Shown: one piece after another, positions 32,898-45,556 of the stretch
Numbering within the stretch: position 1 is the first letter of the stretch
Layout: each line of letters opens with the position of its first letter
Source of the DNA: Micromussa lordhowensis
Taxonomy: Eukaryota > Cnidaria > Anthozoa > Scleractinia > Lobophylliidae
DNA: 64,000 bases
NCBI GenBank assembly: GCA_964020085.1
Contig: OZ026600.1
Location: 13,922,135 to 13,986,134 of the forward strand
Direction of reading: 5' to 3'
Notes under the pieces: generated by a model
Database searches by the model: none
What the model was told of the DNA's origin: nothing
The model's input: the letters and a program-made list of their open reading frames with translations, nothing else
Made by a program: the position numbers and the translations under genes

Positions 32898-33117
32898 GTA
32901 AAAGTGGAATGCGCTTTTGGCATGTTGGAAAATCGATGGAGGATTCTACAGAAACGTTTTGATAGCAATACCGAATTTGCAATTAAAGCTACCATAGCCT
33001 ATGCAGTACTGCATAACATTTGTCTACAAAACATTGATGCATGGAACGAGAATGATGACGATGACGACGATCACGAGCTACATAGAAATATACCGCAATG
33101 CAATTCGAGATGGGGAT
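32898..33117 (+). pseudogene. Harbinger (HARBI1-like) transposase C-terminal fragment
   Basis: VECAFGMLENRWRILQKRF and AYAVLHNICLQN are the C-terminal Glu-containing block of Harbinger/DDE_Tnp_4 transposases, ending in an Asp-rich tail and a TGA at 33117-33119. No upstream catalytic domain is found in phase, so it is truncated. Confidence 0.7.
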
Positions 33118-33536
33118 GATATAAGGAATATCCTCAAGGACTTTGTTTCAGGCTAAAATAGTCTTCCAAATGATTTTCTTAATTTTATTTTGATCTAGGT
33201 TTAACAAAACGTTGTCAGTAACACTCCCATTCTGGCAAATTCAAGTTCGCACATTAACAGATTATATCACTGGTTATAGTTTAGTCAGTACTGTAACATT
33301 ATCAAAAACACTTTTTAAAGTTGAGTATCACCAGTCCAGTAAGGAAAAAAGACATAACCAATTGTAATTACAGTTGAATTAATGTTTCTTTGTTGTTGTG
33401 GACTTACATTTAGCAAACAATGTTCAAATGTCAATTGAAATCACAACATGTTTTTCACTTATTATTGTTTTGCAAATATTGGGCCAAGACCCCTACTAAA
33501 GAGTTCATGGTTTCAGCTTGCTGTTCTTGAACCCTA

Positions 33537-34273
33537 TTAAAATTTGCTATAAATGCAGTCATTTCTTTGCGTTGTTCGTCCATACCCGAGAAGGCAGCTT
33601 AAACATTTCCTTGTGTACTCTTGATCATTTTCCTCCTCCTGAGCTCTCTTTCTGCTCAGTTTCCTTTCTGTTCTCTTCTCTTTCTTACTATCTTCTTCTG
33701 CAACAATCTCCACTTCGTTGCTAGCCTTCTCTTCTTCAGCAGAAGCACCACCAGAGCTGGAGCCTGCCCGAGCGACGCAACGGAGTGTCATGCCATCTCT
33801 ACAGCCAAGAACTTGGTCGATTTCTTCATAGAAAACCGACTGTTTTCGGTTTCCCCTGCTCTGTCTTCTGTTCCAGTCGTTGACAGCCTTATATCGATCA
33901 ATCCAGTATTTCATCTTCTTCTGGTACTTGTCACTTGTTTTTTTTAGTGCCACATTTAGTGCATCCTTGCTCTCCAGACTGTCGAAATTGTTCGCCTAAA
34001 GTAGGACTTCCTTCCTTGCTGTTCCGTTATAGAAGCTGAAACGGCATCAGGGGAGTCGTCAGAGTTGCTCATGCTCAGAGACTGTTGGGACTCGGCAGAA
34101 ATATTTGCACTCACTGGAGAGGTTCTAGTATAACTGAGTGGCAAGTGACTCTCAGGTGTTCTTTGTTTGGGGCTTAAACCGGGCCAAAATGGAGGTTCTT
34201 GGCTCAGATCCTGAAGGTAGGACGTGTTCGGCATTAGACTATAGCACGGGTAGAAAAAATCTCGCCTGTCCAT
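33537..34273 (-). pseudogene. Harbinger Myb/SANT-like partner protein, frameshifted
   Basis: The minus strand from 34273 encodes a Ser/Pro-rich N terminus and then RKSYFRRT, stopping at 33956. The adjacent frame (33953-33537) continues with SDKYQKKMKYWIDRY and VNDWNRRQSRGNRKQSVFYEE, then an acidic Lys/Glu region. Harbinger transposons encode such a Myb-like DNA-binding protein opposite to the transposase, and it imports the transposase into the nucleus. It is convergent with the transposase fragment 420 bp away, so both are probably from one element. Terminal repeats were not found. Confidence 0.65.
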
Positions 34274-34353
34274 GTTTCAGCCTCGGTTTGGTGTCAAATG
34301 CTGTGAGGTCAAAATCAAGATGGCGGGCTGTGATTAAGGCGAATAAAGGCTGA

Positions 34354-36309
34354 AATGTCCACAATGTCTTTTTGCCAAAACTCTCCATGTGGCAATAGGT
34401 ATATTTAACCTGTTTGCTTGAATGCTAATGACCCAATTTTAAGATGGAATTGAGAACATTGTACCAGCAAAGCAATGTGCTGATTGTCTTACTTTGCCAG
34501 TGAACATGGTTGTTTATCAACAAAAAGGCTACTTGAGTACTAATAATGTATTTATAACATAACTAAAACAAAGTGTGTGCTCTAATTGGTTGATTCAGCA
34601 TCTACAGCAAAACTTTTGACAGGCATTGTTTCCAAAGTAATGGCCGATGTCCCTTCTGCCTGAAATGCGGAACTGTCCTCACAGTTGTCTGAAGATGAGG
34701 CAGAAAGTCGATCCTTTGAAATGCAATTAAAACCTTATCTAGTTGTTGGTGTGCAAACAGTTGTCGTGAATGAATTTTTGTGGGCTTGTTTTCTCTTGTC
34801 ATGTAAGACTACATGAACATTTTTTGTGATGTAGCTCAATAAAAGGTGTTATCGCTGTTTCGCCATAGCACTGATCGCATGAGAACCAAGCTGGCAGTGT
34901 ACTTCAAACATCGTACGACTTTATTTGTTTACACGAATATGCGTTTGACTAGGAGAAATGACAAGGAAATGGAAAATAAATACAACAGGAATAAGTGAAG
35001 GAAGCTTGACAAAATATAGAAAAACATAACACACGCACCTTACAGATATTCCACCAGAATGATCAGGTAAGAATCGTACAGATCCTGGATACGTCTCCAA
35101 TACACAAGCTTTCCTGAATGGGTTTGCTAGCTATTTTAAAAATAACGAACCGTAGCAAAGTGCGTATAAATATGCGCGTAAAGGAAAAATGCAAATCACT
35201 TGACCTGTAGGGATATCATGATTTGCATAAGGAACGAAAACAATTAAGGCAATGCTAGAATGTTACGAAAGGACTTCTTTTGTTCCAATGTCTCAATGTT
35301 ATGTTATATGACAACTGGTAAATGCGTATTCTTGTATTCTTATTCTGACATTTCCGATGCTCTGTTTACTATGGTTAAGCCCAGGACTTTGAAGACGGGT
35401 TTCAAAAGAGGTTACATTATGGTACATGAAATTTTGAATGAAAATAGTCTTAATTAGCTGCTCGACAAGTTAGTGATTTCTAGGGCAAGAACAGTTGTTT
35501 TGAGTGGAAAATGTGCTATTGAAACGGCGAGGGGGCTTTCATCCGTGATGTTATTCGCCAGGTTCCCATCAGTGTCATTTGCATTACGTGCAGTTCATGA
35601 AGAAAGAGTTTAAATGATAAGTTTAAGAGAAAGTCTAAATTGAGGAGCACTGTTCATGGAGTGATACTGTCTTCTTGTTGAAATGTTTCTTGGAATCGTC
35701 ACTGAGATACTCATTTGACGTTGTTTGACTCCGTGACGTGGCTTGACTCTCATTTGACTCTGTCAAAACCAAATAAATTATGGACAGCTAGTTATGAATG
35801 AGAACACTACTGAGTTTTGAACTTTGTTTTTGTTGCAGGTAAATGTAACATGATATTTTTGTTTGTTAGTTTCAAATGGTAACTTGACACTTGTTTTTCA
35901 TGCAGGAGTGGTTTAAAATAAAACTGACAAATCAGTGACTCTCGTTCGCATGGTCAGAACAAACAAACAAGAAGCCGGTCTAGAGACATGTCCAGAAACT
36001 TTGATTGATATAAATGTTTGCGTGACGATGTCACAATTAAATTGGTTTTTGGTACTAGATGAGTCAGAAAAATTATCCAGAATCAACGCTAATCTGCCTT
36101 TTACTGTTAGCCACTATCAGACTGCATGATGTTTAGCTATCTTGCTGGGAACAGTTCCATGTAGTTCAAATAAACAAAGCCACTGAGCTACTGTTAACAT
36201 TGAACCTAAAAAGATAAAAGTAAAAGCTTGATATCACATTTCCTAAGGTAAAAAAAAGTATAATTTTTTTTTCCCTGTACATCTTACTTGTTGGATTAAG
36301 CTTATCATA
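34354..36309. other. Gene-poor interval
   Basis: About 2 kb of AT-rich sequence with only short, compositionally random frames on both strands. I see no domain motif, splice-supported exon or clear repeat. It lies between the Harbinger remnant and a LINE 3' end and is probably intergenic or upstream intron sequence of the nucleoporin gene. Confidence 0.5.
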
Positions 36310-36363
36310 ACTGTTTAGAATCATCATCATTTTATTACTAATTAAAAATACATATTACAGTCG

Positions 36364-36405
36364 GACTGGCCCGCGGATAGCTATGCTAGTCTATGCGGGC
36401 CAGTC
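36364..36405 (-). ncRNA. Stem-loop in the LINE 3' UTR
   Basis: GACTGGCCCGC and its exact complement GCGGGCCAGTC form an 11-bp stem, with an inner ATAG/CTAT pairing. A 3' hairpin of this kind can serve as the recognition site for the LINE reverse transcriptase. That role is inferred. Confidence 0.55.
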
Positions 36406-36430
36406 TATCAATAGTTACAAGTTATTTATT

Positions 36431-36490
36431 ATTACATTAATTACTATTATTAGTAAAATTATTACATTAATTACTATTATTAGTAAAATT
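36431..36490. repeat. 30-bp direct repeat, two exact copies
   Basis: Two adjacent copies of a 30-bp unit beginning ATTACATTAATTACTATTAT. They lie just outside the 3' hairpin and probably form the LINE's terminal tandem tail. Confidence 0.85.
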
Positions 36491-37936
36491 AAGAGAAATG
36501 GGAAGAAAAAAAAATAATAATAAAGAAAAAAAATTGGAAAAGAATGTAATTTAATTCAATTGACATTTTAATTTACCTTAGAGATGATTGTACCAACCTC
36601 AATGAAGGAATCTTCATCTTCAAGAACACTTAAGAGTTTGTTTTTAATTCTGAGTTTGAATAATTTCTTTGGTAGTTCTCTCAGAGAGCTTGGTATCTCA
36701 TTCCATCATTTAGCACCAACTCTTGAAAAGGCGTTTTTTTGAATTTCAAGTCTTGAAGCTTTTATGTAAAAATTATCTGAAGTAGAAGAACGTGTGTTGT
36801 AAGAATGGACTCTGGACGTTTTGTAAATAGATTACATATGTTAATAGGGGCAGAGGCAGTGTTAACGTCGGGCATCAATTCAGATAAAGTTTTGTAGTAT
36901 AAAAAGTTCAAAGGCAAAAGCTTAGCATTAATAAAAAGCGGTATGGTATGCTCATTCTTTTTTGCAAAGTGCATGAAACGTAATGCACGTTTTTGTAATA
37001 TTAAGATTTTATTTAAGTAAGACTTGCAAGCCTGTCCCCAGATGGATAATCCATAAGTGATATAAGGAGAGATTAAAAGACTGATAAATACTTAATAGGG
37101 TATGGAGAGGTACAAAGTGTCTTAATTTTGCAATAAGACCTACGATTTTACTAATTTTTACAGCGATATACTCGATATGAATCTTCCAAGAAAGATTAGA
37201 GTCAATTAATATTCCAAGGTACTTAACGTAATTTTTGCAGACTAGGGGAATGTTCATATTCTTCTCATTGTCAAATATCCTTATTTTAGGTTGAAAGGAT
37301 AATCTCTTTTGATATGGGTGGAATATAACAAAATTTGATTTTTTTATATTAAGATTTAATTTGTTTGATGTTAGCCATACCTACAATTTATTTAGCTCAG
37401 CATTCACTCTTTGCTCTAATGACTTAAGGTTTTTGTCCGCATATAAGATATTGGTGTCATCAGCAAAAAGATAAAAGTTGAGCACTTTGGAACAGGTATA
37501 AATATCATTGATATACAATAAAAACAATAATGGGCCCAGTATGGAACCTTGTGGAACACCACAAGTCATCCACTGAGTGCTGCTACCGCCAGGGGCTTCT
37601 AAATCACAAAATTGTAAATCTTGCCTGCCTTACGTGCATTGCTTTGCTTGCTGGCATGAATTCATGAATCTCTTACACTACTTATAAAAATAACCTTAAT
37701 CTCTAGAGACAGGGACCAGATGCTTGTCTTCCAATGTGTCACTTTGAAGAACATTAGTTAACAAGTACATGTACAGGCAAAAAAATTGACTTTGATGTGT
37801 CTGATCATAAGTGCTTGAAAATTCAAAGACAGTTTAGGTTGCCTGATCATTACCTGCTTCAATGACTAGATCCGAAATCGGACTGACATATATGTACATT
37901 TAGTAACTGATTGTGCCTGTACTTAATGGTATATAG

Positions 37937-38016
37937 GTATCCTTGAGAGAGATACAACTCAGGCTCCTACTGCTCTGGACCTTGGCAGCATCATACCGTA
38001 CAAAGTGACAGATAAT
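37937..38016 (+). CDS. NUP133: NUP133-like host gene, internal exon A
   Basis: An 80-bp exon with acceptor ATATAG and donor AAT/GTAAGT. The only open frame starts in phase 1 (ILERDTTQAPTALDL). This is the first of seven exons whose phases chain as 1-0, 0-1, 1-2, 2-0, 0-0, 0-1, 1-0. The later exons identify the gene as nucleoporin NUP133, a subunit of the Y-complex (NUP107-160) that scaffolds the nuclear pore. Exon A would lie in the N-terminal beta-propeller. Earlier exons are outside the window or unrecognised. Confidence 0.6.
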
Positions 38017-38637
38017 GTAAGTCATTTTTTTTTATCACACATCAAGACATTAACATCGTAGATAAGAAGTGATTTTTTTGGCTTGCCTCTATTGATACTA
38101 TGTTTGTGTCAATGTAACAGAAAGTTCTGGTTTTACAATGAAAGCTTTACTAAGTCAATGGAAGGGTTATATTTTTTGTAGTGATAAGATAACCAAATGG
38201 CTGTGCATTGCCAAAAACGGCTTGAAGTACCAAATAAGGCTATACATAAGTCATTTGACAACCATGACAGAAACAGACACATATACAAATGTGTTTAATA
38301 TATCTGTCTCTTAACACAAAGCCTTTTCATGCTATTTGAAAATAAACTTAAAATTGACTTTTTTTGGGGGAGGGGGGCATGATTTCTTTTCCCTTCCCTG
38401 TTCATTGGGGGTTGGGTAGATCTGATAATTTTGCTGTGTTTGGGTTATACCTACTGCACTTTGTTGTTTCCAGGTGAACTCAACTGCACTCTATAGGTTT
38501 TGTATGTATTTTAAAAACTGCATTATTGGCTTATTGGTTCCAGTGTAATTATTTATAAATCTATTAATGTATTGTGACAAGTTTGTTTGAACCTAATTCA
38601 AATAACATTTTATGTCTAACATGAAATTTAAACAAGC

Positions 38638-38935
38638 GAATATTAATGTTAAAAGCCGATGTTTCGGTGTCATCGTGACACCATTCTCAAGGCAGAGTGA
38701 ATGAATAATGCGATATTGATGATTTGATTTCTACAAATTAACATAATAACAAAGGATCACAAGTTCTTCAAGTGAATACCTTTTGTGCGAATCGAATCCG
38801 TTTGCACATTTAGGGATGGTTTAAATTTTCTTATAAAAAGCATCTCCTTAATTAGGCAATCAAATTATTCATTCACTCTGCCTTGAGAATGGTATCACGA
38901 TGACGCCGAAATGTCGGCTTTTAACGTTAGTATTC
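38638..38935. repeat. 72-bp inverted repeat with 154-bp spacer (Penelope-tail-like)
   Basis: Arms 38638-38709 and 38864-38935 pair with roughly 90% identity. They contain AAAAGCCGATGTTTCGGTGT and CATTCTCAAGGCAGAGTGAA. The outer part, read toward the element edge, has GATGACACCGAAACATCGGC, which ends in a GAAAC stem like the hammerhead-type tail at 17.4 kb. It lies in intron A-B of the nucleoporin gene. Confidence 0.6.
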
Positions 38936-39710
38936 AATTGTTTATGCTTTAAGAAATCTTTGTTGATCAAGGCATGAAATTTAACTGCATAATTTTGCAT
39001 GATAAAATTACACTGACAAGATGGTGCTTAATTGTTCAACAAGTTATTTTTCAGAGCCCTTTGATTTGCTTAAAAGAGTTAAGAGTGTAACTGTTTGTTT
39101 CACTCAGAAAAAGGTTGTCACATTCACACTTGACACTTGACACATCATGTGCATTACAAATAGGTTGTAATGCACATTAACCGTGGTATGTTGTTGAAGA
39201 CAAATATACTGTTGTTTAAAACCTGGAAAGCTTATTGCATAGAAACTTCTCTTTTGTTTATTCTCATTTTTTCTGTCCAGTTGTATTTTGTAATGACTTT
39301 TGGGATATCATCTGCCAAACATAAACTACTGTATGAAAATTGATTTGTTTCTAAAAGTGCATTGAAACCTTATGGCAAGCAAGCACAGCTCAAGGAATTC
39401 AACTTACACTTGCTACGTTGAAATGGAAACTCTACTTCCTTGACCAGGGCAGGTAGATTATGGAAAATGTAGAAAGGTGTTATTATGGCTCTCATGCCTG
39501 GTTAATAAGATATGATTTTGTATTTTGTGGTCTGGTACAGTATGGTGTGTTGTTGAAGAATATTTCGAAGTGGCAAGGTACAAAGAATGCATAGCTACGA
39601 TGTAGATGAAAATCGTTTTACATTACCATAGGTGTGAAAATAATTTTATGTACAAGAGGCTTGGGCTAAATTTTGAGTAATTGTGCATTATGAATATTTT
39701 TATTTTACAG

Positions 39711-39810
39711 GAGTCCAATGAGGAAGATTGGCTGGATTTCAAATTGCTGTATCTGCAACAAAGTTCATCAGCTTTTGTTCATAATTCCAACTCGGTTATC
39801 TGTGTGTCAG
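39711..39810 (+). CDS. NUP133: NUP133-like host gene, exon B (beta-propeller)
   Basis: A 100-bp exon, acceptor TATTTTACAG, donor TCAG/GTATGT. It reads in phase 0 (ESNEEDWLDFKLLYL to SVICVSG). The AFVHNSNSVICVS stretch resembles a propeller strand of vertebrate NUP133. The family has about 20-25 residues between this strand and the next exon's sequence, so a further exon keeping phase 1 probably lies between 39811 and 49725. Confidence 0.75.
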
Positions 39811-41907
39811 GTATGTGCAATTTAAAGATGGCTGATGTCTGTTAAAGCACTAAGGCAATGAGGTGTAAACTTTACTGTTTGTTCAATGAAGTGATATAAA
39901 TTATTTAAGAGCAATTTTCCAAGAAAGTGAAGCAAAGTTGGAAATGAAAAATTTTAAACCCCCTTCAATTCTTGTGTGGAGGTAGGTTACTCGGGGGGAT
40001 AAACAAAAACAACCATATTTGGATCGGCAGATGTATCATTGCCATGGTAACCACACTTGATCACGTCGGCTAGACGTCTATGTTTTGACCAAAAAATTCA
40101 CTCTCAAGAAGTAAAAATAAACGAGTCTGGTTCTCAGGTGCACATGAACCAATTCAAATGAAACTCATACAGATGGTAGAGCCGCTCTCCCAGTTTATAA
40201 AATTTGCCGTTAAAATATTTTGGGTTTTATAAACAAGAAGAAAATGCTTGTTTCGCTATGTCCCCTGTCAGCCATTTTGACAAGCAGGAAAAACAAGCAC
40301 AACCATATTCATAATTTCCCCGAAAGTACTCCTTCCATATGAAACAAATTAGCAGCAGAGCTTACATAGATATTGAAGTTTCTAAATATATAATCAATTT
40401 GGGGAAAACTATATTCTGGCAATTGCAAAATTGGCTTTTTTGAGGGCTCTAGTATCTGGCTCAAACAGGCTTTAAAGAGAGAGAAAATCACCTTCAAAAG
40501 TATCTTTTATCATCTTGCCTGTTACCTCCATTTAGTTATGGTAATAAGGTTTTTGCCAATGAAGTTGACGAAATATGAATTGATACAAAACCTACCTTGA
40601 AGGTTTTTGGGAATTTTGTTGCGTGGTTGCTCCAGTGTCCCTCCTTCGCTCGCTCCATTTTCTTGACCAAATCTAGCGCAGACTCTAATTTAACAATTAC
40701 TCCAATCAAATATCCAGTTAGCCATGTTTCAGACCAGGGATGATGATACAAGTAGCCCGCCTACACTTGACAAAAAATAGTTGACAAGGTCAAAACATGG
40801 TCGTAATACTTGCGATTTCTGGCATTGAGCATCTAAGTTCATCAATATTATCCAACTAGGAAGTAAAGGAGGAAGTAAAGGAGATGTGTCGAGATCAATA
40901 TACAAAGCAAATGCATGCCTTTGAACAATCTAAAATTGAGTCAGATAATGCGATAGCTGATAAGCGAAGAAAAGTGAATAAACTGAACACCGGAGGTCCA
41001 AGAAGCACGACTGCTGACCAGATGTAACACAATGTAATGGGATGTAACACCAGATGCAAGTGTAATGATATCCTCTTGTAATGCGTATGTTGATGAAGAA
41101 AACCAAACCAAACAAGATGAAAACCAAAAAACCGCATAAAAACATTAAAAAAAAATTAAACGTTGAACAATCTCATACCCTGGGAAACTGTGAACAAGGT
41201 TAAAATGTTTAGGTGCAAAGTCTAACTCAGATTCATACGTACCACAGGGCCCAGCGTTGAATTTTATTTTGTTGAATGGGTACAAGTGCAATCTGCATTT
41301 TTGGCACACACTGAATGAATTTCCTTATTTTTTGCATACCTGTACCAACAGACAGAATTCGAACGTTGAAGTATCATACAACCCTACACATCATTTTGTT
41401 GTTAACGAAAATCTGAACACATTTTAACACCTGTCAGTACTCCTGAATCTACTGTAGCTAAACCAAGAGATGATAAATGGTATCCTCTCTTAAAGAAACT
41501 TGATTCAGTGTACTAAAGCCAATGGATTACGGCTACCCCTCAGAACTAATTACAGCCATTGCAAGGTATTTCCCTTCAAACTGAACAAATGAGCATTTTC
41601 TTGATAAGGAAAATCGTTCAAGAAAGAACCAAAAGTAATAGCCCTAGTATTATGGGAGGCCTTTATGCAAGCTACATGGCCTCGCCTCTATGAAACTGAA
41701 TAAAGCATTCACATATGGCTCCTCCTTCCGGTTTCCCGACACGCCTTGAATTCTGTACTTGAGGCATACGCCTTTTAGGTTCGATAAGGTTAGTCTGGCG
41801 CGAAGCTCATCCCTACTCACACGGCACAAGTTTACTCTCCTAATACTACTTGGTTTTAACAAAACAATAATAATATTATTAGAAGGCTTAGTTGCAACTT
41901 CCACATT
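39811..41907. other. Intron B-C, first part: no recognisable feature
   Basis: About 2.1 kb of AT-rich sequence up to the BEL/Pao LTR. Short frames on both strands have no motif. One missing NUP133 exon may be hidden here or in 46399-48373. Confidence 0.4.
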
Positions 41908-42125
41908 TGTTCCCACACGTTGGAACAGTCAAATTCGTGCCTACCAATCACCACAGAGTTGAAGATTTCATGGTTTATTTGAAGCACATGGTTGTTACAC
42001 AATAGCCAAGATGGCCGCCCTAGTCGACACGACACGAGGGCATGCGCCTGCGATACAACAAGGTAAAATAAGTGTGGCAACCAAAATGGTTAAACATAAA
42101 TTAGCAATTCATTTGTTTCTTAAAA
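41908..42125 (-). repeat. BEL/Pao copy 2, 3' LTR
   Basis: A 218-bp repeat, about 85% identical to 46175-46398. Its purine-tract-side end reads TTAAAA where the other copy has TTAACA. It holds CCAAGATGGCCGCCCTAGTC. Confidence 0.85.
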
Positions 42126-42362
42126 TCCCCCTCCCGAATGCAAAGTATTCGCAAATATTTTACATTATGAAATTCTTCAACCTATGACAAAATCACTTAA
42201 GAACGTCAATACTTTCATCACTGTCCAAATCATGAATTGTTCATGGAATTGAACATAACAGTTCATAAAACAACAGCTTGCACGTCGTCGACTGGCATCC
42301 GCTTTGGTCATCATGGTCATGTACTTGATAGTCCTCATTCCACAGGATTGTCATCTGCATAC

Positions 42363-43545
42363 TCAAGGGGACAGAAGCGATGTGCAGGACAGAGAAACTC
42401 TTTGTCTTTTGACTTGACTCGATAGGCCATCATCACCTGGATACACCTCCACCACGTGACCAAGTAGCCACTCTCCACGGTTGGCCTTAGGTTCTGCAAT
42501 TAGCACTACATCTCCTTCTCTCAAATTATGTCTTGGATGGAACCACTTCCCTCTGACATTGGGGGTAGGAAGGAACTCTCTTCTCCAACGATTCCAAAAC
42601 TGTCCAAGAAGTTGCTGCACTCGATGCCATTTGTTTCCTGGGATTGTACATCTCTTCAACATCGAGTAATTCAGGAGCAAACGGCCTCCCAACTGTCCAA
42701 CAAGAAAGTGATTTGGGGTCAATGGAGAGTGGTCATCTGCACCAACATAGGTTATGAGTCGAGAATTCAACAACCTCTCAGCACCACACATGGCAGAGTG
42801 AAGCTCCTCGTTGTTAATATCTGTGTCTCTGAGGATGGCCTTGATTGCTTTCTTCGCACTTTTGATCAGTGCCTCAAACAAGCCTCCAAAATGAGAGGTA
42901 GACGGGGGATTAAACTTCCAGTTGATACGGTGATGTTTAGTGGACTCATGAATAATCCTGTCTTGGTCAAAGGACTCCACTAACTCTAGCAGTTCACGAT
43001 CTGCTCCTACGAAGTTGCTTCCATGATCAGAAATAACATTAGTTGGCATCCCCCTCCTTGACATCATCCGGGTGAATGCATTGATGAACGAGTCAGTATC
43101 CAATGAATACAACATTTCCAAGTGTACCGCTCGAGTTACTAAACATGTGAACAGGCAAAGATATTGTTTTGCCTTGGTCCTGCCCTGTCCTTGTCTCGTC
43201 AAGTATGGTCCGACATAGTCCACTCCAACTTTCTCAATTGCTCTTACAGATCTCTGCAACCTTGACCTGGGTAAGGGAGCCATCATCTGGTTTGCTGTCT
43301 TAATTGAGAAACAACGTCAAACATTGTGGACAAGCTTCAAGGATGTTTCGCACTACGCGTCTCCCCTTTATAATCCAGAAACGAGCCTGTAACTCAGTCA
43401 AGGTGTGGTCTACTCCAGAACCATGTCCAATCCTTTCATGCATATCTGTAACAACAAGTCGTGTCACAGCATGGTCCTTTGGCAGAAGAATTGGGTGTTT
43501 GGTGTTGTAGGGCACGTCATCTGCAAGGCATAAGTGTCCATCCAT
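42363..43545 (-). pseudogene. BEL/Pao copy 2 integrase, broken
   Basis: The zinc region (HERIGHGSGVDHTLTELQAR) is in 43545-43300, followed by a stop. The core frame 43286-42363 has all three catalytic acids: Asp in VGVDYVGPY, Asp in SDHGSNFVGA and Glu in HFGGLFEALI. It ends in a DUF5641-like tail (GDVVLIAEPKANRGEW). The frame stops early at TCTSLLSP. Confidence 0.85.
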
Positions 43546-43623
43546 CCATAGTAAGCCCTCATCATCCTTCTTGGGGTTAAATCTTGATAGCGACCCTTCT
43601 TCTCCCTTGGGAAAGGCTTCATC

Positions 43624-45540
43624 CTAAGCTTGTTTGAGCCAGGAGGTTTCACCTTTCAACATTTTGGTTGCTATTAGTGTACAGGCGTTTCTTCTTGACC
43701 CTTGTGGTAGTCTGCTGTTGTCAGCAAAGCGCCGTGCCCATCCTGTCATGCGCACTAGATGCTTGAAACTTGAGAATTCATTAGGGTTAATACTAGGGTT
43801 GGCATAGGTCAGATGTGCACTGGTGGTCTTCAGTCTCTCAAGGACATCACACTTCTTTGCATCTCCAGCCGGCGGCAAACTGGGCCAAGCTGACTCTTCT
43901 CCTTTCAAAAGTGTTGGCCCTTCCATCCAAAACTTGCTGTCGGTCAATTCCTTTGCAGACAATCCCCTTGTTGGTAAGTCAGCTAGGTTACATGTTCCAG
44001 GTACATGCCGCCATTGCTCTGGACTTGTCATCCGATGAATTTCACCAATTTGGTTGGCTACAAAGAGCGTAAATTCACGGCTCTGGCTTTGCACCCAGAA
44101 CCACACATTTTCTGAGTCAGTGCAATAGATTTCTTCGGTCAACAGTCAACACTTTAAGGATACTCTGCACCCATGAGCTCTAGACTGGGAATTTTCTACG
44201 TTTTTACGGGAGCCACACGACACTTTGAGGCGATAAGGCGAGAAGACCGGGTGTTGTCTGGATACTGGCATACCAAATAGGCATTTGAGGTGAAGGCATC
44301 TTTTGAGGCATCAGAAAAAAATGTAAGTCAACCTTCTCTGGGTTGGCCAAGCGTAGACAACAAGGGGTGGCTATGTGAGATAGGTCTGGCAGCTCAGAAA
44401 CCCATTTTTTCCACTAGAGTGTTAACTCTTTTGGCAGAACATCATCCCAGTCAATGCCAGCCGTCCAACTTTTGCTCTCATAGTCAATGGTGACAGGAAC
44501 TGAAGTGGATCAAATAGGGCTGCAATGGCACTCAAGACACTTTGCTTTGTGGGCTCTTTACAAGCACCATGTTGTTCAACTTGAAAGGTATTAATTTTTG
44601 GGGTCCCTTCTTCGCGAATCTCAAGGCTCGGTTGTCTGTCTTCCACAGGGACATCTTCGAGAACGGCTGTTTCATTTGAGGACCATTTCCTAAGCTTGAA
44701 GCTGGCCATAGATAGCAAGTCTGAGAGTTGATGTCGGGGGTTCTTAGCCTCTTCTATGGTTTCACATGAATCCAGCATGTCAGCTACATACATGGCATTA
44801 TCTACAGTCTCTGCAGCCTCTGGATAATCTGCACCATGTCTCTCTGCATGGGCATGGAGGACATGTTGAGAACAGAATGGAGATGCTGTATTTCCAAAGA
44901 CTAGTCGCTCATAGACATCTGGTTCTCTTGAAGTGTCCAGATTGCGCCAAAGAAACCGGTGATATGGGCAGTCTTTCTCTTGCAATTCAACTTGCAGGAA
45001 CATTTCAGTTGTCTCCAGACAAGGCTACTGGGGCACAGCGAAACCAGGTTAGTATTTCTACCAAATCTCTGGAGTTTTGGGCCTGGTCGAATAGCGTAGT
45101 TCAAGCTTTTTCCTTTATGCTTCACTGCAGCATCAAAAACTATGCAAACTTTGGTTGTGGTTCTGTCCTCTCTGATCACCGGGAAGTGAGGCAGGAACCA
45201 CTGGTTTTGTTCCTTGGAGGGTGGTACCCTTTGGATGTAGCCTTTTTTCTCATAGTCTCAAAGATTTGATTGTAGGCTGTTGCAACTTCAGGACGTTTTT
45301 TCCTAAGTAAGTGACCTCTCTTGACTCCCGAGTCTCATTGGGGCTACTTCATAATTGTTTTCCAACTTTGGTTCTCCATCTCTCCATGGGATGCCGATAC
45401 TGTACCGTCCATTCTCAAACAGTAGTGTTTCAGTCACTTGCCCTACTGCAGCTTACTCTTCTGGTGTCAATGCCTGGCCAGTTTTGTCCTTGATCCCCAA
45501 GGATTCTAACTCCCAGAATTTACGTAAGACATCATCAGGA
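43624..45540 (-). pseudogene. BEL/Pao copy 2 reverse transcriptase and RNase H-like region, broken
   Basis: Blocks from 45540 down: a pre-RT linker (DDVLRKFWELESLGI), FPVIREDRTTTKV, KGKSLNYAIRPGPKLQR, and then 45003-44422 with MFLQVELQEKD and RLVFGNTASPFCSQ. The catalytic box reads MYVADMLDS, where family members have YVDD. The Pao-type RNase H region (VWFWVQSQSREFTLFVANQ) is in 44142-43624. Multiple frame breaks separate the pieces. Confidence 0.8.
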
Positions 45541-45556
45541 GGTGGTTGTTCTGTGG

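Larger units (their letters stand above)
36310..37620 (-). pseudogene. Non-LTR retrotransposon (LINE) 3' end, reverse transcriptase C-terminus
   Basis: On the minus strand GVPQGSILGPLLFLLYIND and the active-site box FADDTNILYAD lie at 37569-37381. A thumb-like block (VKYLGILIDSNLSW) lies at 37257-37009, then LILQKRALRFM and weaker blocks down to about 36600. Frameshifts and stops separate them. The copy is 5'-truncated just upstream of the RT palm. Its 3' UTR ends in a 42-nt hairpin and a doubled 30-bp AT-rich tail. Motifs resemble the CR1/L2/Rex group; clade not settled. Confidence 0.8.

Noticed and set aside
40895..41145. Two overlapping minus-strand hydrophobic frames
   Set aside because: Phe/Leu/Ile-rich readings of AT-rich intron with no start context or homology.
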